Positions 27,200 to 36,535 of a DNA stretch of 64,000 nucleotides are shown here, piece by piece. The DNA comes from Sphingobacteriaceae bacterium (lineage in GTDB: Bacteria; Bacteroidota; Bacteroidia; Sphingobacteriales; Sphingobacteriaceae). The DNA is taken from the NCBI GenBank assembly GCA_024645045.1, contig JAHEGO010000069.1, positions 1 to 64,000 on the forward strand. The letters are read 5' to 3'. The translations under genes and the position numbers were made by a program. Every line of letters begins with the position of its first letter. The stretch's first letter is position 1. A model generated the notes under the pieces. That model saw nothing but the letters and a program-made list of their open reading frames with translations. It was not told where the DNA came from and made no database searches.

Positions 27200-27592
27200 A
27201 TGGCAAAGACAGGTAAAAAAGTTACTAAAAAAAGAGTAGTAGTAGTTGAACCAATTGGTGAAGCTCACATTAGTGCTACTTTTAACAATATCATTATTTC
27301 ATTAACCAACACACAAGGCCAAGTTATTTCTTGGGCATCTGCTGGTAAAATGGGATTTAAAGGTTCTAAGAAAAACACTCCTTATGCAGCTCAAATGGCA
27401 GCAGGCGAATGTGCTAAAACTGCACATGACCTTGGCTTAAGAAAAGTAGAAGTTTTTGTTAAAGGACCAGGTTCGGGACGTGAGTCTGCAATACGTACCA
27501 TCCAAAATTCTGGAATCGAAGTGACCTTGATTAAAGATATCACTCCACTTCCACACAATGGATGTCGTCCTCCGAAAAAGAGAAGAGTTTAA
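27200..27592 (+). CDS. rpsK: 30S ribosomal protein S11
   Basis: This 130-residue platform protein has [52 protein letters not shown] and the C-terminal [17 protein letters not shown]. It is followed by the 120-base gap to rpsD, the longest in the cluster, which holds two hairpins. Confidence 0.98.
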   Translation: MAKTGKKVTKKRVVVVEPIGEAHISATFNNIIISLTNTQGQVISWASAGKMGFKGSKKNTPYAAQMAAGECAKTAHDLGLRKVEVFVKGPGSGRESAIRTIQNSGIEVTLIKDITPLPHNGCRPPKKRRV

Positions 27593-27602
27593 TTAAAAAA
27601 AC

Positions 27603-27640
27603 AATAAAATGTGGTATTCGAAAGAACATCACATTTTGTT
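27603..27640 (+). promoter_or_regulatory. long hairpin with GAAA tetraloop before rpsD
   Basis: The core stem pairs 27606-27619 with 27624-27637 (twelve Watson-Crick pairs, one G-U, one A-C mismatch) around the GNRA loop GAAA; three further pairs can form outside it. It sits just after rpsK and about 75 bases before rpsD. Confidence 0.6.
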
Positions 27641-27664
27641 AATTAAAAAGATAATCTAGTTATA

Positions 27665-27687
27665 CTGACTACCGCGGTGGTATTCAG
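27665..27687 (+). promoter_or_regulatory. second hairpin before rpsD
   Basis: CTGA-c-TACC (27665-27673) pairs with GGTA-t-TCAG (27679-27687) around loop GCGGT: eight pairs with one internal mismatch. No T tract follows. It is 25 bases before the rpsD start. Confidence 0.5.
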
Positions 27688-27712
27688 CTAAGAGTAACTA
27701 AAACAACAAACA

Positions 27713-28321
27713 ATGGCAAGATACACAGGACCAAAATCGAAGATCGCTCGTAAGTTTCGTGAAGCAATTTACGGACCAGACAAAGCATTAGAAAGAAAAA
27801 ACTACCCTCCTGGGCAACACGGTTTATCTAAAAAACGTGGTAAACAATCTGAATATGCTATTCAGTTAATGGAGAAACAAAAAGCTAAATACATCTATGG
27901 TGTGTTAGAAAAACAATTCGAAAACTTATTTGATAAAGCTCACCGTAAGCATGGTATTACTGGTGAAAACTTATTGAAATTCTTAGAAGCTCGTTTAGAT
28001 AACACTGTTTACCGTTTAGGTATTGCAGGTTCTCGTCGTGCTGCTCGTCAATTAGTTTCTCATAAACACGTATTGGTTAATGGTGAAATTGTAAATATTC
28101 CATCATACACTTTACGTCCAGGTGATGTTGTTTCTGTAAGAGAAAAGTCTAAAGCTTTAGAATCTATCAACGAAGCAGTAGCAACAACAAGAGTAGCTAA
28201 ATACACTTGGTTGTCTTTCGACAGCGCAGCAATGTCAGGAACATTCCTTTCAATGCCTGAAAGAGTTGATATTCCAGAGAACATCAAAGAACAGTTAATT
28301 GTCGAGTTGTACTCTAAATAA
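27713..28321 (+). CDS. rpsD: 30S ribosomal protein S4
   Basis: This 202-residue assembly-initiator protein regulates its own operon in E. coli and B. subtilis. The N-terminus [21 protein letters not shown] has none of the Cys ligands found in zinc-type S4. The S4 RNA-binding domain ([30 protein letters not shown]) spans about residues 93-155. The structured gap before it is the obvious place for autoregulation. Confidence 0.98.
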   Translation: MARYTGPKSKIARKFREAIYGPDKALERKNYPPGQHGLSKKRGKQSEYAIQLMEKQKAKYIYGVLEKQFENLFDKAHRKHGITGENLLKFLEARLDNTVYRLGIAGSRRAARQLVSHKHVLVNGEIVNIPSYTLRPGDVVSVREKSKALESINEAVATTRVAKYTWLSFDSAAMSGTFLSMPERVDIPENIKEQLIVELYSK

Positions 28322-28397
28322 TTCATTTTAGAATTAATAATAATAGCTCAAAAGGCTAAAGAAATAAAAATTATTATAACATTTAACTTATAAATTA

Positions 28398-29390
28398 ATG
28401 GCCATATTAGCATTCCAAAAACCGGATAGAGTAATTATGCAGAAATCAACAGATTTCGATGGATCGTTTGAATTTCGTCCATTGGAGCCAGGTTTCGGTA
28501 TAACTATCGGTAATGCATTAAGAAGAATTTTACTTTCTTCTCTTGAGGGTTACGCTATTACATCTGTAAAGTTCTCTGGAGTTTCTCATGAGTTCTCAAC
28601 AATCAAAGGTGTTGTAGAAGATGTTACTGACATCATCCTTAACTTGAAACAAGTACGTTTCAAGAAAACTGGCGATAGTGGCGATTCTGAAAAGATATTT
28701 GTTGTTATTAAAGGACAAGATGCTTTCAACGCTGGAGACATCACTAAATTCTCTAATAACTTCACAGTTTTAAATCCTGATTTAGTTGTTTGCAACATGA
28801 ATCCAAGTGTTACTTTAGAAATGGAAATTTCTGTTTCAAAGGGTAGAGGATATTTAGCTGCTGAAGAAAACAAAAACGAAAACGCTGCAGTTGGTGTAAT
28901 TGCAATCGATTCTATTTACACGCCAATCAAAAATGTTAAATACAGCATTGAGAACTACCGTGTAGAGCAAAAAACCGATTACGAAAAATTAATCATTGAT
29001 ATTTCTACAGATGGATCTATTCATCCAGAAGAAGCATTGAAAGAAGCAGCTAAAATTTTGATTCAACATTTCATGTTGTTCTCTGATGAGCGTATCATGT
29101 TAGAAACGCAAGCTAAAGAGCAAACTAATGAAGTTGACGAAGAAATTTTACACATGCGTAAAATTCTAAAGACAGAATTAGTAGATATGGATTTATCAGT
29201 TAGGGCATTAAATTGCTTGAAAGCTGCGGATATCCGTACACTTGCTGATTTAGTAACATACGATGTAGCTGACATGTTGAAATTCAGAAATTTTGGTAAA
29301 AAATCTTTAACTGAAATTCAAGAGTTAGTAAAATCAAAAGGTTTATCTTTTGGCATGAATCTTTCGAAATTTAAATTAGACGAAGAATAA
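28398..29390 (+). CDS. rpoA: RNA polymerase subunit alpha
   Basis: This 330-residue protein has an N-terminal assembly domain (about 1-230; [24 protein letters not shown]) and a C-terminal DNA/activator-binding domain (about 255-330; [21 protein letters not shown] and [20 protein letters not shown]). It follows rpsD after a 76-base AT-rich gap with a weak inverted repeat (28337-28347 with 28355-28377). Confidence 0.98.
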   Translation: MAILAFQKPDRVIMQKSTDFDGSFEFRPLEPGFGITIGNALRRILLSSLEGYAITSVKFSGVSHEFSTIKGVVEDVTDIILNLKQVRFKKTGDSGDSEKIFVVIKGQDAFNAGDITKFSNNFTVLNPDLVVCNMNPSVTLEMEISVSKGRGYLAAEENKNENAAVGVIAIDSIYTPIKNVKYSIENYRVEQKTDYEKLIIDISTDGSIHPEEALKEAAKILIQHFMLFSDERIMLETQAKEQTNEVDEEILHMRKILKTELVDMDLSVRALNCLKAADIRTLADLVTYDVADMLKFRNFGKKSLTEIQELVKSKGLSFGMNLSKFKLDEE

Positions 29391-29398
29391 AAATTCCG

Positions 29399-29416
29399 GT
29401 CGAACAATGGTTCGAT
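29399..29416 (+). promoter_or_regulatory. small hairpin after rpoA
   Basis: TCGAAC (29400-29405) pairs perfectly with GTTCGA (29410-29415) around loop AATG, with a flanking G-U pair. It is the first of two stems in the rpoA-rplQ gap. Confidence 0.4.
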
Positions 29417-29434
29417 TTAACTAAATGTTAACAA

Positions 29435-29469
29435 TGCATAAATCCTCCGCTAAGACGGAACGGTATGCA
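29435..29469 (+). promoter_or_regulatory. bulged hairpin before rplQ
   Basis: Three stacked stems, TGCATA/TATGCA, CC/GG and TCCG/CGGA, give twelve Watson-Crick pairs with an asymmetric internal loop (AAT opposite none) and an AC bulge; the apical loop is CTAAGA. It lies 14 bases before the rplQ ATG, with no T tract. Confidence 0.5.
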
Positions 29470-29483
29470 GCAATAAAAAGAAA

Positions 29484-29987
29484 ATGAGACACGGTAAGAA
29501 AATTAATCACTTAGGCAGAACAACTCCACATAGAAAAGCAATGCTTGCTAACATGGCTTGTTCTTTAATTTTACACAAACGCATTACAACTACGCTTGCA
29601 AAAGCAAAAGCGTTGCGTACTTATGTAGAGCCTTTGTTGACTAAATCAAAAGACGATAGCACAAACTCAAGAAGAGTAGTATTTAGCTATTTACAAGACA
29701 AAGAAGCTATTTCTATTTTATTCAGAGATATCGCTGTTAAAATTGCAGATAGACCAGGAGGATATACTCGTATTATTAAAACTGGAAACAGAATTGGTGA
29801 TAATGCAGAAATGTGTTTTATCGAATTAGTTGATTACAATGAATTAATGCTTTCATCTAAAGCAGGAAAAGCAGAAAAAGCGACAACACGTCGTGGACGC
29901 GCTAAGAAAAAAGTTGATGCTCCAGCAGCAGCTCCTGCAGTTGAAGCAGCTCCAGCAGCAGACGAAACAACTGCAACTGAAGAATAA
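29484..29987 (+). CDS. rplQ: 50S ribosomal protein L17 with Ala-rich tail
   Basis: This 167-residue protein at the tunnel exit has the conserved core [45 protein letters not shown] and [28 protein letters not shown]. Residues after about 128 form an Ala/Pro/Glu-rich tail ([18 protein letters not shown]) not found in E. coli (127 residues) but usual in Bacteroidota. It is the last gene of the ribosomal cluster, ended by a terminator. Confidence 0.97.
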   Translation: MRHGKKINHLGRTTPHRKAMLANMACSLILHKRITTTLAKAKALRTYVEPLLTKSKDDSTNSRRVVFSYLQDKEAISILFRDIAVKIADRPGGYTRIIKTGNRIGDNAEMCFIELVDYNELMLSSKAGKAEKATTRRGRAKKKVDAPAAAPAVEAAPAADETTATEE

Positions 29988-30004
29988 TCAAATTGAATTT
30001 ATTG

Positions 30005-30038
30005 AAAAAAGGCCGCGATGTAATCGTGGCCTTTTTTT
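30005..30038 (+). terminator. terminator of the ribosomal cluster
   Basis: A nine-pair stem with one G-U (30011-30019 with 30023-30031, loop GTA) is preceded by A6 and followed by T7, 18 bases after the rplQ stop. Confidence 0.9.
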
Positions 30039-30121
30039 GTGATATATTTTAAAAAATTACCAATTAGATTTTTTTAATTCATTTCTTAATCGCATTTTTA
30101 TTCTTTACTAAAAACAATTAA

Positions 30122-31204
30122 ATGAACCGCAAGCTTCTTTTCTTTATTACCATTGCAGCATTGTTTAACTCATGTTCGACAGACTTTGATGTAACTGCAC
30201 CTTATAAAGAAATACCTGTGGTTTTTGGCATCATCAATAAAGACGAAGCGGTTCAATATATTAAAATCAACAAAGCATATTTAAACGACGAAGGCAGCGC
30301 GATCATTGCGGGCACTGTGCCTGACTCGAATATTTATCCTTATCCAATTGAAGCTAAACTTTACGCGACTTTTACGCCATTAACAGAATTGAATAACATC
30401 AAGTATATTGATAGTGTTGTATTAGATACCGCACACCTTAACAAAGAAGCAGGCAATTTCAACGCGAATAATTTATTTTATAAAACGCCCTCAAACTTTA
30501 AGATAAAATATACAATAGTTAACAGAGACACTACTTGGGCTAATTATCAAATTATAGTAAGAAGAAAATCTGACGGTAAACTTATTGCCAAATCTCGCAC
30601 GCCAATTGTCGCAGATTTTTTATTCAGTGGCACACAAAATGAAGTTAAATTATACAATCGATTTACTAAGCTTTATTTAAATCATACATTTAATTGGAGC
30701 GGTGCAGTAGGTGGAAAAATGTATACTTCATTTTTAAGATTTAGATTTAGAGAAGTTGATGATTTAGCCGGCACATCAGAAGATAAATATGTGGATATGC
30801 CATTGTTTGAAAATATTAAAACAAGTAATTCTAATGGATCATCTAAAATTTCCTATACTTTATCTGGTGAATCATTCTTTGTTTATTTACAGTCAAAATT
30901 AGACCCGCTAACGAGCAGTTCTGCTAGAAGGGAGTACATAGCGCCTTTGGAGCTTTATTTTAACGTAGCGGGCGAGGAATTGACTAAATACATGGAAATA
31001 AACAATGGTTCTGGTGGCTTAAATGACATTAGACCAGATTACAGTAATATTGAAGGTGGATTTGGTATTTTTTCAAGTAGAATGGGAAAAGTATTCAATC
31101 AATTGTCTAAGACGAATTTAAGTCAAGATGCAATATATGCATTGAAAGAAGGTGATATTACTGGTCGCGGAGCTGGAACCGCCAACGACTTAGGTTTTAG
31201 GTAA
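30122..31204 (+). CDS. putative outer-membrane lipoprotein of unknown function
   Basis: This 360-residue protein has a lipoprotein signal peptide (lipobox LFNSC, Cys18). After the lipid anchor the segment VTAPYKEIPVVFGIINKDEAVQYIKINKAYL, followed by a DSNIYPYPIEAKLYA motif, resembles the N-terminal beta domain of Bacteroidota DUF4249-like surface lipoproteins; I am not sure of the family. No catalytic motif is visible. It stands alone between the ribosomal cluster and dnaK and has its own terminator. Confidence 0.7.
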   Translation: MNRKLLFFITIAALFNSCSTDFDVTAPYKEIPVVFGIINKDEAVQYIKINKAYLNDEGSAIIAGTVPDSNIYPYPIEAKLYATFTPLTELNNIKYIDSVVLDTAHLNKEAGNFNANNLFYKTPSNFKIKYTIVNRDTTWANYQIIVRRKSDGKLIAKSRTPIVADFLFSGTQNEVKLYNRFTKLYLNHTFNWSGAVGGKMYTSFLRFRFREVDDLAGTSEDKYVDMPLFENIKTSNSNGSSKISYTLSGESFFVYLQSKLDPLTSSSARREYIAPLELYFNVAGEELTKYMEINNGSGGLNDIRPDYSNIEGGFGIFSSRMGKVFNQLSKTNLSQDAIYALKEGDITGRGAGTANDLGFR

Positions 31205-31269
31205 GCCTTGATTAGCTATACAAAAACAACGCTAGCTAATAATCATCCAACTGACATTCAATTTATGAC

Positions 31270-31299
31270 AAAACGACACCGAAAGATGTCGTTTTTTTT
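31270..31299 (+). terminator. intrinsic terminator after the lipoprotein gene
   Basis: AAAACGACA (31270-31278) pairs with TGTCGTTTT (31287-31295) around an 8-base loop containing GAAA, followed by further T. It lies 65 bases after the stop codon. Confidence 0.8.
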
Positions 31300-31342
31300 A
31301 TGCAATTCGCTGAATTGTCGGAAAAACAGTCAGTTTTTCGGA

Positions 31343-31359
31343 TTGGCACAAGCATTGTA
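31343..31359 (+). promoter_or_regulatory. sigma-54-like -24/-12 element before dnaK
   Basis: TTGGCAC-N5-TTGTA has the GG (31345-31346) and the G-T (31357-31358) ten bases apart, the exact sigma-54 spacing; consensus would have GC instead of GT at -12. The predicted start point leaves a leader of about 25 bases to the dnaK ATG. No TAnnTTTG box is seen here. An inverted repeat GAAAAAC-N5-GTTTTTC (31321-31339) lies just upstream. Confidence 0.35.
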
Positions 31360-31395
31360 TATCAATAGGAAATTGAACAAAATAAATTCAAGTAT

Positions 31396-33306
31396 ATGTC
31401 AAAAATTATCGGAATCGATTTAGGAACAACGAACTCATGTGTTGCCGTAATGGAAGGAAATGAGCCAGTCGTTATTCCAAATTCAGAAGGAAAACGTACA
31501 ACACCATCTATTGTGTCTTTCGCAGACAATGGTGAACGTAAAATTGGTGATCCAGCAAAAAGACAAGCGATCACAAACCCACGTAAAACGATTTATTCAA
31601 TTAAACGTTTTATGGGAAGTTCATTTAGTGAAGTTGCAAAGGAAGTTGATAGAGTTCCTTATGCAGTTGTAAAAGGGGATAACAATACACCGCGTGTTCA
31701 AATTGATGACCGCATGTATACACCTCAAGAATTATCTGCGATGATTCTTCAGAAAATGAAAAAAACAGCAGAAGATTATTTAGGTTATGAAGTTAAAGAA
31801 GCGGTAGTAACTGTACCTGCTTATTTTAATGATGCACAAAGACAAGCAACAAAAGAAGCTGGTGAAATTGCAGGATTAACTGTTAAGAGGATTATCAACG
31901 AGCCTACTGCTGCGGCATTGGCATACGGTTTTGATAAAGCTCAGAAGGATATGAAAATTGTAGTGTTCGACTGTGGTGGTGGAACGCATGACGTATCGGT
32001 ATTAGAATTAGGTGGTGGCGTATTTGAAGTTAAATCTACAGATGGAGACACGCACTTAGGTGGAGACGATTTTGACCATGTAATTATTGAGTGGTTAGCT
32101 GACGAATTTAAAGCAGAGGAAAACATTGATTTGAAAAAAGATCCAATGGCTTTGCAACGCTTAAAAGAAGCTGCTGAAAAAGCTAAAATAGAATTGTCAT
32201 CAACTACACAATCGGAAATTAATTTACCATATGTAACTGCAGTTGATGGTGTGCCTAAGCATTTGGTGCGCACTTTAACGAGAGCGAAATTTGAATCATT
32301 AGCTGATTCATTAATTAAACGTACGATTGAGCCTTGTAAATCAGCATTGAAAAACGCAGGTTTATCTACTTCTGATATTGACGAAGTAATTTTAGTTGGT
32401 GGATCAACTCGTATTCCAGCGATACAAGAAGCAGTAGAGAAATTTTTCGGCAAAGCACCTTCTAAAGGTGTTAACCCTGATGAAGTTGTAGCGATTGGTG
32501 CTGCAATTCAAGGTGGTGTTTTAACAGGTGATGTTAAAGATGTATTGTTGTTAGACGTTACACCGCTTTCTTTGGGTATTGAAACAATGGGTGGAGTATT
32601 TACTAAATTAATTGAGTCAAACACAACCATTCCATCTAAAAAATCGGAAGTTTTTTCAACTGCATCAGATCAACAACCGTCGGTAGAAATCCATGTATTA
32701 CAAGGAGAGCGCCCTATGGCAAATCAAAATAGAACCATTGGTCGTTTCCATTTAGATGGAATTCCACCAGCTCCTAGAGGTGTGCCACAAATTGAAGTAA
32801 CATTTGACATTGATGCCAATGGTATTTTAAATGTAAGCGCAAAAGATAAAGGAACAGGTAAAGAACAAAAAATTCGCATCGAAGCAAGTTCTGGATTATC
32901 TGATGAAGATATTCAAAAAATGAAACGCGAAGCAGAAGAAAATGCAGAAGTAGATCGTAAAGCAAAAGAAGAAGCAGATTTAATCAACGGTGCAGATTCA
33001 TTGATTTTCACAACTGAAAAACAATTAAAAGAATACGGAGATAAATTATCTGCAACTAATAAAGAAGCGATAGAAGGTGCGCTTGCAAAATTAAAAGAAG
33101 CGCACACTGCTAAAAACTTTGAAGAGTTAGCAACAGCACAAGAGGCTTTGAATGCCGCTTGGACTGCAGCTTCGGAAGAATTGTATAAAGCTACACAAGA
33201 AGCAGGAGCAACGGGTGCGAATCAAGATGCAAGTGCAAGTGGAGGAGCGGACGACAATGTTCAAGATGTAAACTTCGAAGAAGTTAAAGAAGACGAAGCG
33301 AAATAA
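31396..33306 (+). CDS. dnaK: chaperone protein DnaK (Hsp70)
   Basis: This 636-residue cytosolic Hsp70 folds and protects proteins with DnaJ and GrpE, which are not encoded nearby. The ATPase domain starts [20 protein letters not shown] and includes [19 protein letters not shown], the [16 protein letters not shown] phosphate loop (DCGGGTHD where DLGGGTFD is usual) and [14 protein letters not shown]. The linker [19 protein letters not shown] leads to the substrate domain. The tail ends in the acidic EEVKEDEAK. No CIRCE operator is visible upstream; a sigma-54-like element is. Confidence 0.98.
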   Translation: MSKIIGIDLGTTNSCVAVMEGNEPVVIPNSEGKRTTPSIVSFADNGERKIGDPAKRQAITNPRKTIYSIKRFMGSSFSEVAKEVDRVPYAVVKGDNNTPRVQIDDRMYTPQELSAMILQKMKKTAEDYLGYEVKEAVVTVPAYFNDAQRQATKEAGEIAGLTVKRIINEPTAAALAYGFDKAQKDMKIVVFDCGGGTHDVSVLELGGGVFEVKSTDGDTHLGGDDFDHVIIEWLADEFKAEENIDLKKDPMALQRLKEAAEKAKIELSSTTQSEINLPYVTAVDGVPKHLVRTLTRAKFESLADSLIKRTIEPCKSALKNAGLSTSDIDEVILVGGSTRIPAIQEAVEKFFGKAPSKGVNPDEVVAIGAAIQGGVLTGDVKDVLLLDVTPLSLGIETMGGVFTKLIESNTTIPSKKSEVFSTASDQQPSVEIHVLQGERPMANQNRTIGRFHLDGIPPAPRGVPQIEVTFDIDANGILNVSAKDKGTGKEQKIRIEASSGLSDEDIQKMKREAEENAEVDRKAKEEADLINGADSLIFTTEKQLKEYGDKLSATNKEAIEGALAKLKEAHTAKNFEELATAQEALNAAWTAASEELYKATQEAGATGANQDASASGGADDNVQDVNFEEVKEDEAK

Positions 33307-33324
33307 TTCAAATAATTAACGCAT

Positions 33325-33355
33325 AAAAAAAGCCTCCAAATCGGAGGCTTTTTTT
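33325..33355. terminator. bidirectional intrinsic terminator
   Basis: AGCCTCC (33331-33337) pairs with GGAGGCT (33343-33349) around AAATC, with A7 before and T7 after. It sits between convergent dnaK and the M13 peptidase gene. Confidence 0.9.
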
Positions 33356-33356
33356 A

Positions 33357-35387
33357 TTACCAAATTTTAATTCTTTGCACTTCATCGCGCCACATCTTAT
33401 CTCCTTTTTTAATATCAAATGCTTTGTAAAATTCATCGATGTTTACGACAGGGCCGTTTACTCTAAATTCACTTGGCGAATGTACATCACTCATTATTTG
33501 ACGTGCTAAATTCTCTGGTCTTCTGTTGACCATCCAGGCATATCCATAAGCTAAGAAGTAACGCTGATCAGCTGTTAAGCCATTGATCATTTCGTTATTT
33601 TTTCCTTGTTTGGTTTTCTTGAATGCCTCGTATCCCATTACCACGCCACCTAAATCGGCAATATTTTCACCTTGTGTAGCTTCGCCATTTACATGCATGC
33701 TATCTAAAACGGTATAAGCACTGTATTGCGCAACAATCGCCTTTGTTTTAGCAGTAAATTTTTCTCGATCTTCTTTGGTCCACCAATCTCTCAGGTTTCC
33801 GTTCTCGTCATATTGACTACCTTGGTCATCAAAACCATGGGTAATTTCATGTCCAAAAGTTGAACCACCTATGATGCCATATAAAACTGCATCATCTGGC
33901 ATTTGTCCTTCAAAGCCCGGAACAATAATGTTACATGCTGGCACTACAATTTCGTTATCAACTGGATTGTAATATGCATTATAAGTCTGAGGGGTCATGT
34001 CCCATTCGGTTCTATCTACTGGTTTGCCATATTTTTGAATGCTTCTTTCAAAAGACCATTGATTAATACTTTTCATGTTTGCTAAATATCCATCACGCGT
34101 AATATTTACACTAGTTAGGTCTTTCCATTTATCTGGGTAACCAACTTTCATGTTTACTTTAGCCAACTTACTCAACGCTTTTGTTTTTGTTTCGGCAGAC
34201 ATCCATGTTAAGTTTTTAATGTGTTCAGCATAAACCGTACGGATATTTTCGCCAATTTCTAATAGTTTTTCTTTGGTGCCTTTTGGTAAATAATTGGCAA
34301 CATAAACTTGTCCAACTAATTCTCCTAACGCGCCATCCGTTTGCTCTACAATTCTTTTGTAGCGCGGTTTCTGGCTTTTAGTGCCAGACATTGTGCTACT
34401 ATAAAAATTAAAATTAGCTGTTTCGAAATCCTTGTTCAGATAGGAAGCGTAATTGTTTAATAAATTCCAAGAAAGGTATGCTTGCCAATCTGCAATACTA
34501 AATTTTTTCAAAGTCTCTTGTAAAGCAGCAACGAATTCTGGTTGACCTACAATAATACTATCAACATTTTTCAATCCATAGGCATTCAAAATATTTTCAA
34601 ATGAAATATTTTTACTCAATGCGGAAACTTGCGCAACCGACATTTTGTTGTAATTTTTATAAGGATCCCTAGTGTCGGCTAATTTTCTGCTAGCCTTTGC
34701 CAATGCTGTTTCAATTTGAAATACTGCGTTACTTTTATTTTTTGCATTTGCATCGTTTTCGCCTGCTAATACAAAAATAGTTGCAATGTGTTTTTGATAT
34801 GCTGTTCGGATCTGATTCGTTCTCGCATCTGTATTGAAATAGTAATCTCTATCTGGAAGACCTAAGCCACCTTGGTATAATGAAATTGCATACTCACTCG
34901 ATTTTTTATCGTCTCTACCTACAAAAAGATTAAACAATGGAGCCACGCCAATTTTATTTAAAGCTGCCACATTTTGCATAACACCGCTTAGGTCTTTAAT
35001 GGCTGCGATTTGTGTAAGCTCTTGCTGTAAAGGTTGAATACCAAGCTTTTCAATGGTAACAGTGTCCATGCCACTAGCATAAAAGTCGCCAATTTTTTGT
35101 TCGTTGCTTCCTTTTTCTGCATTAGTTTGTGCTGCTGCTTTTTGACAAATATTAAACACTGCACTATTGATGGTGTCCTGAATAGTTCTGAAAATGCCAT
35201 TGCTATTTTCCGTATTGGGAATAGGATTGTTTTTAAACCAACCATTGTTTGCATAAAGAAAAAAGTTTTCTCCTGCTGTAACAGTGCTGTCAATGTGTTG
35301 TACAATTGGATCTTTTGATTTGTCAATTGTTTTATTGGTGCACGACGCAAAAAATAGCACCAAGGCAAAATAGGTTAGTCTTTTCAT
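33357..35387 (-). CDS. M13-family (neprilysin/PepO-like) metalloendopeptidase, lipoprotein
   Basis: This 676-residue zinc peptidase of the M13 family cleaves oligopeptides. A lipoprotein signal peptide (FFASC, Cys16) places it in the cell envelope. The zinc motif is HEITH (residues 513-517, Glu514 catalytic), the third ligand is Glu574 in ENIADLGG, and the C-terminal substrate motif VNGPVVNIDEFYKAF and the end KIW are typical. It is the last gene of the minus-strand unit, 4 bases after the M42 peptidase gene, ending at the shared terminator. Confidence 0.95.
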   Translation of the reverse strand: MKRLTYFALVLFFASCTNKTIDKSKDPIVQHIDSTVTAGENFFLYANNGWFKNNPIPNTENSNGIFRTIQDTINSAVFNICQKAAAQTNAEKGSNEQKIGDFYASGMDTVTIEKLGIQPLQQELTQIAAIKDLSGVMQNVAALNKIGVAPLFNLFVGRDDKKSSEYAISLYQGGLGLPDRDYYFNTDARTNQIRTAYQKHIATIFVLAGENDANAKNKSNAVFQIETALAKASRKLADTRDPYKNYNKMSVAQVSALSKNISFENILNAYGLKNVDSIIVGQPEFVAALQETLKKFSIADWQAYLSWNLLNNYASYLNKDFETANFNFYSSTMSGTKSQKPRYKRIVEQTDGALGELVGQVYVANYLPKGTKEKLLEIGENIRTVYAEHIKNLTWMSAETKTKALSKLAKVNMKVGYPDKWKDLTSVNITRDGYLANMKSINQWSFERSIQKYGKPVDRTEWDMTPQTYNAYYNPVDNEIVVPACNIIVPGFEGQMPDDAVLYGIIGGSTFGHEITHGFDDQGSQYDENGNLRDWWTKEDREKFTAKTKAIVAQYSAYTVLDSMHVNGEATQGENIADLGGVVMGYEAFKKTKQGKNNEMINGLTADQRYFLAYGYAWMVNRRPENLARQIMSDVHSPSEFRVNGPVVNIDEFYKAFDIKKGDKMWRDEVQRIKIW

Positions 35388-35391
35388 TTTT

Positions 35392-36522
35392 CTATTTTAA
35401 ATATTTAAAATCTTGTCCATTTTTAATGACCAATAATGTTTCGTAAATCAACTGAATTACATTTTCTACGTCTTCTTTGTGAATCATTTCAACGGTAGTG
35501 TGCATATAGCGCAAAGGCAATGAAATCAAGGCTGACACAACACCGTCGTTAGAATAAGCAAATGCGTCTGTATCTGTTCCTGTTGACCTTGAAGAAGCTT
35601 GTCTTTGGAAAGGAATATGATTTTTTTCCGCAGTCTCTATTATTAGTTTGTTTAAATTCAATTGCACAGCAGGGGCATAAGAAACTACTGGTCCTTTACC
35701 GCAAGCTAAATCTCCTTGTGTTATTTTACTAATCATTGGAGTAGTCGTATCATGTGTTACGTCTGTAACAATGGCTACGTTAGGTTTAATTTTATGCGCA
35801 ATCATTTCGGCACCTCTTAAACCAATTTCTTCTTGTACTGAATTGACGATATATAAACCAAAAGGTAATTTCTTTTTGTTCTCTTTTAATAATCTCGCAA
35901 CTTCTGCAATCATGAAGCCGCCAGCTCTGTTGTCAAGCGCTCTGCCAACATAATATCGGTCGTTCAGCGTCATGAATTCGTCTACGAATGTTACAACGCA
36001 ACCAACATGTATTCCTTTTTTCTCTACTTCTTCTTTCGTTACACAACCACAATCAATGAAAATATTTTTCAATGATGGATTTTCTTCTTTTTCGCCACTT
36101 CTGGTATGAATGGCAGGCCATCCAAACACGCCATTTACTATGCCTTTGTCGGTATGAATGTTTACGCGCATCGAGGGTGCAATTTGATGATCAGAACCAC
36201 CATTGCGAATTACATAGATTAAACCATCGTTTGTAATATAATTCACATACCAAGAAATTTCATCGGCGTGTGCTTCAATGACTACTTTATATGGTGCTTT
36301 TGGGTTTATGATTCCAACTGCAGTTCCATAATTATCTACATAAGTTTCGTCAACCAATGGACGAATATAATCTAACCAAATTTTTTGACCACTTTTTTCG
36401 TATGAAGTAGGGGAAGCGTTGTTGATGTATTTTTCAAAAAATGCAATCGACTTCGGTGTTGTTACAATTTTTGTTTTGCTTGCTGTTTTTGCTGCAGGCT
36501 TAGCGGTAGTTTTTTTTGCCAT
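35392..36522 (-). CDS. M42-family aminopeptidase (glutamyl/deblocking type)
   Basis: This 376-residue cytosolic metallopeptidase of the M42 (TET-like) family trims short peptides. Metal-binding motifs are EAHADEISWYV (His85), RALDNRAGGFM, the catalytic EEIG (QEEIGLRGAE), the Asp in VTDVTHDTTTP and the C-terminal His in LRYMHTTVEM. The first 20 residues are a Lys/Ala/Thr-rich extension (KKTTAKPAAKTASKTK) not seen in most family members, possibly disordered or nucleic-acid binding. It lies between the carboxylase beta gene (13-base gap) and the M13 gene (4-base gap). Confidence 0.93.
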   Translation of the reverse strand: MAKKTTAKPAAKTASKTKIVTTPKSIAFFEKYINNASPTSYEKSGQKIWLDYIRPLVDETYVDNYGTAVGIINPKAPYKVVIEAHADEISWYVNYITNDGLIYVIRNGGSDHQIAPSMRVNIHTDKGIVNGVFGWPAIHTRSGEKEENPSLKNIFIDCGCVTKEEVEKKGIHVGCVVTFVDEFMTLNDRYYVGRALDNRAGGFMIAEVARLLKENKKKLPFGLYIVNSVQEEIGLRGAEMIAHKIKPNVAIVTDVTHDTTTPMISKITQGDLACGKGPVVSYAPAVQLNLNKLIIETAEKNHIPFQRQASSRSTGTDTDAFAYSNDGVVSALISLPLRYMHTTVEMIHKEDVENVIQLIYETLLVIKNGQDFKYLK

Positions 36523-36535
36523 GGTTTTTTATTTT

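Noticed and set aside
28322..28397. Inverted repeat in the rpsD-rpoA gap as a leader element
   Set aside because: The inner stem has four pairs and the outer pairs are only A-T with a 12-base bulge; chance pairing in AT-rich DNA is likely.
31205..31395. CIRCE operator for dnaK
   Set aside because: I looked for TTAGCACTC-N9-GAGTGCTAA and found no match; only an unrelated GAAAAAC/GTTTTTC repeat.
31941..32453. Open frame of 170 codons on the minus strand inside dnaK
   Set aside because: Shadow of the conserved dnaK coding strand; no recognisable protein features and no promoter.
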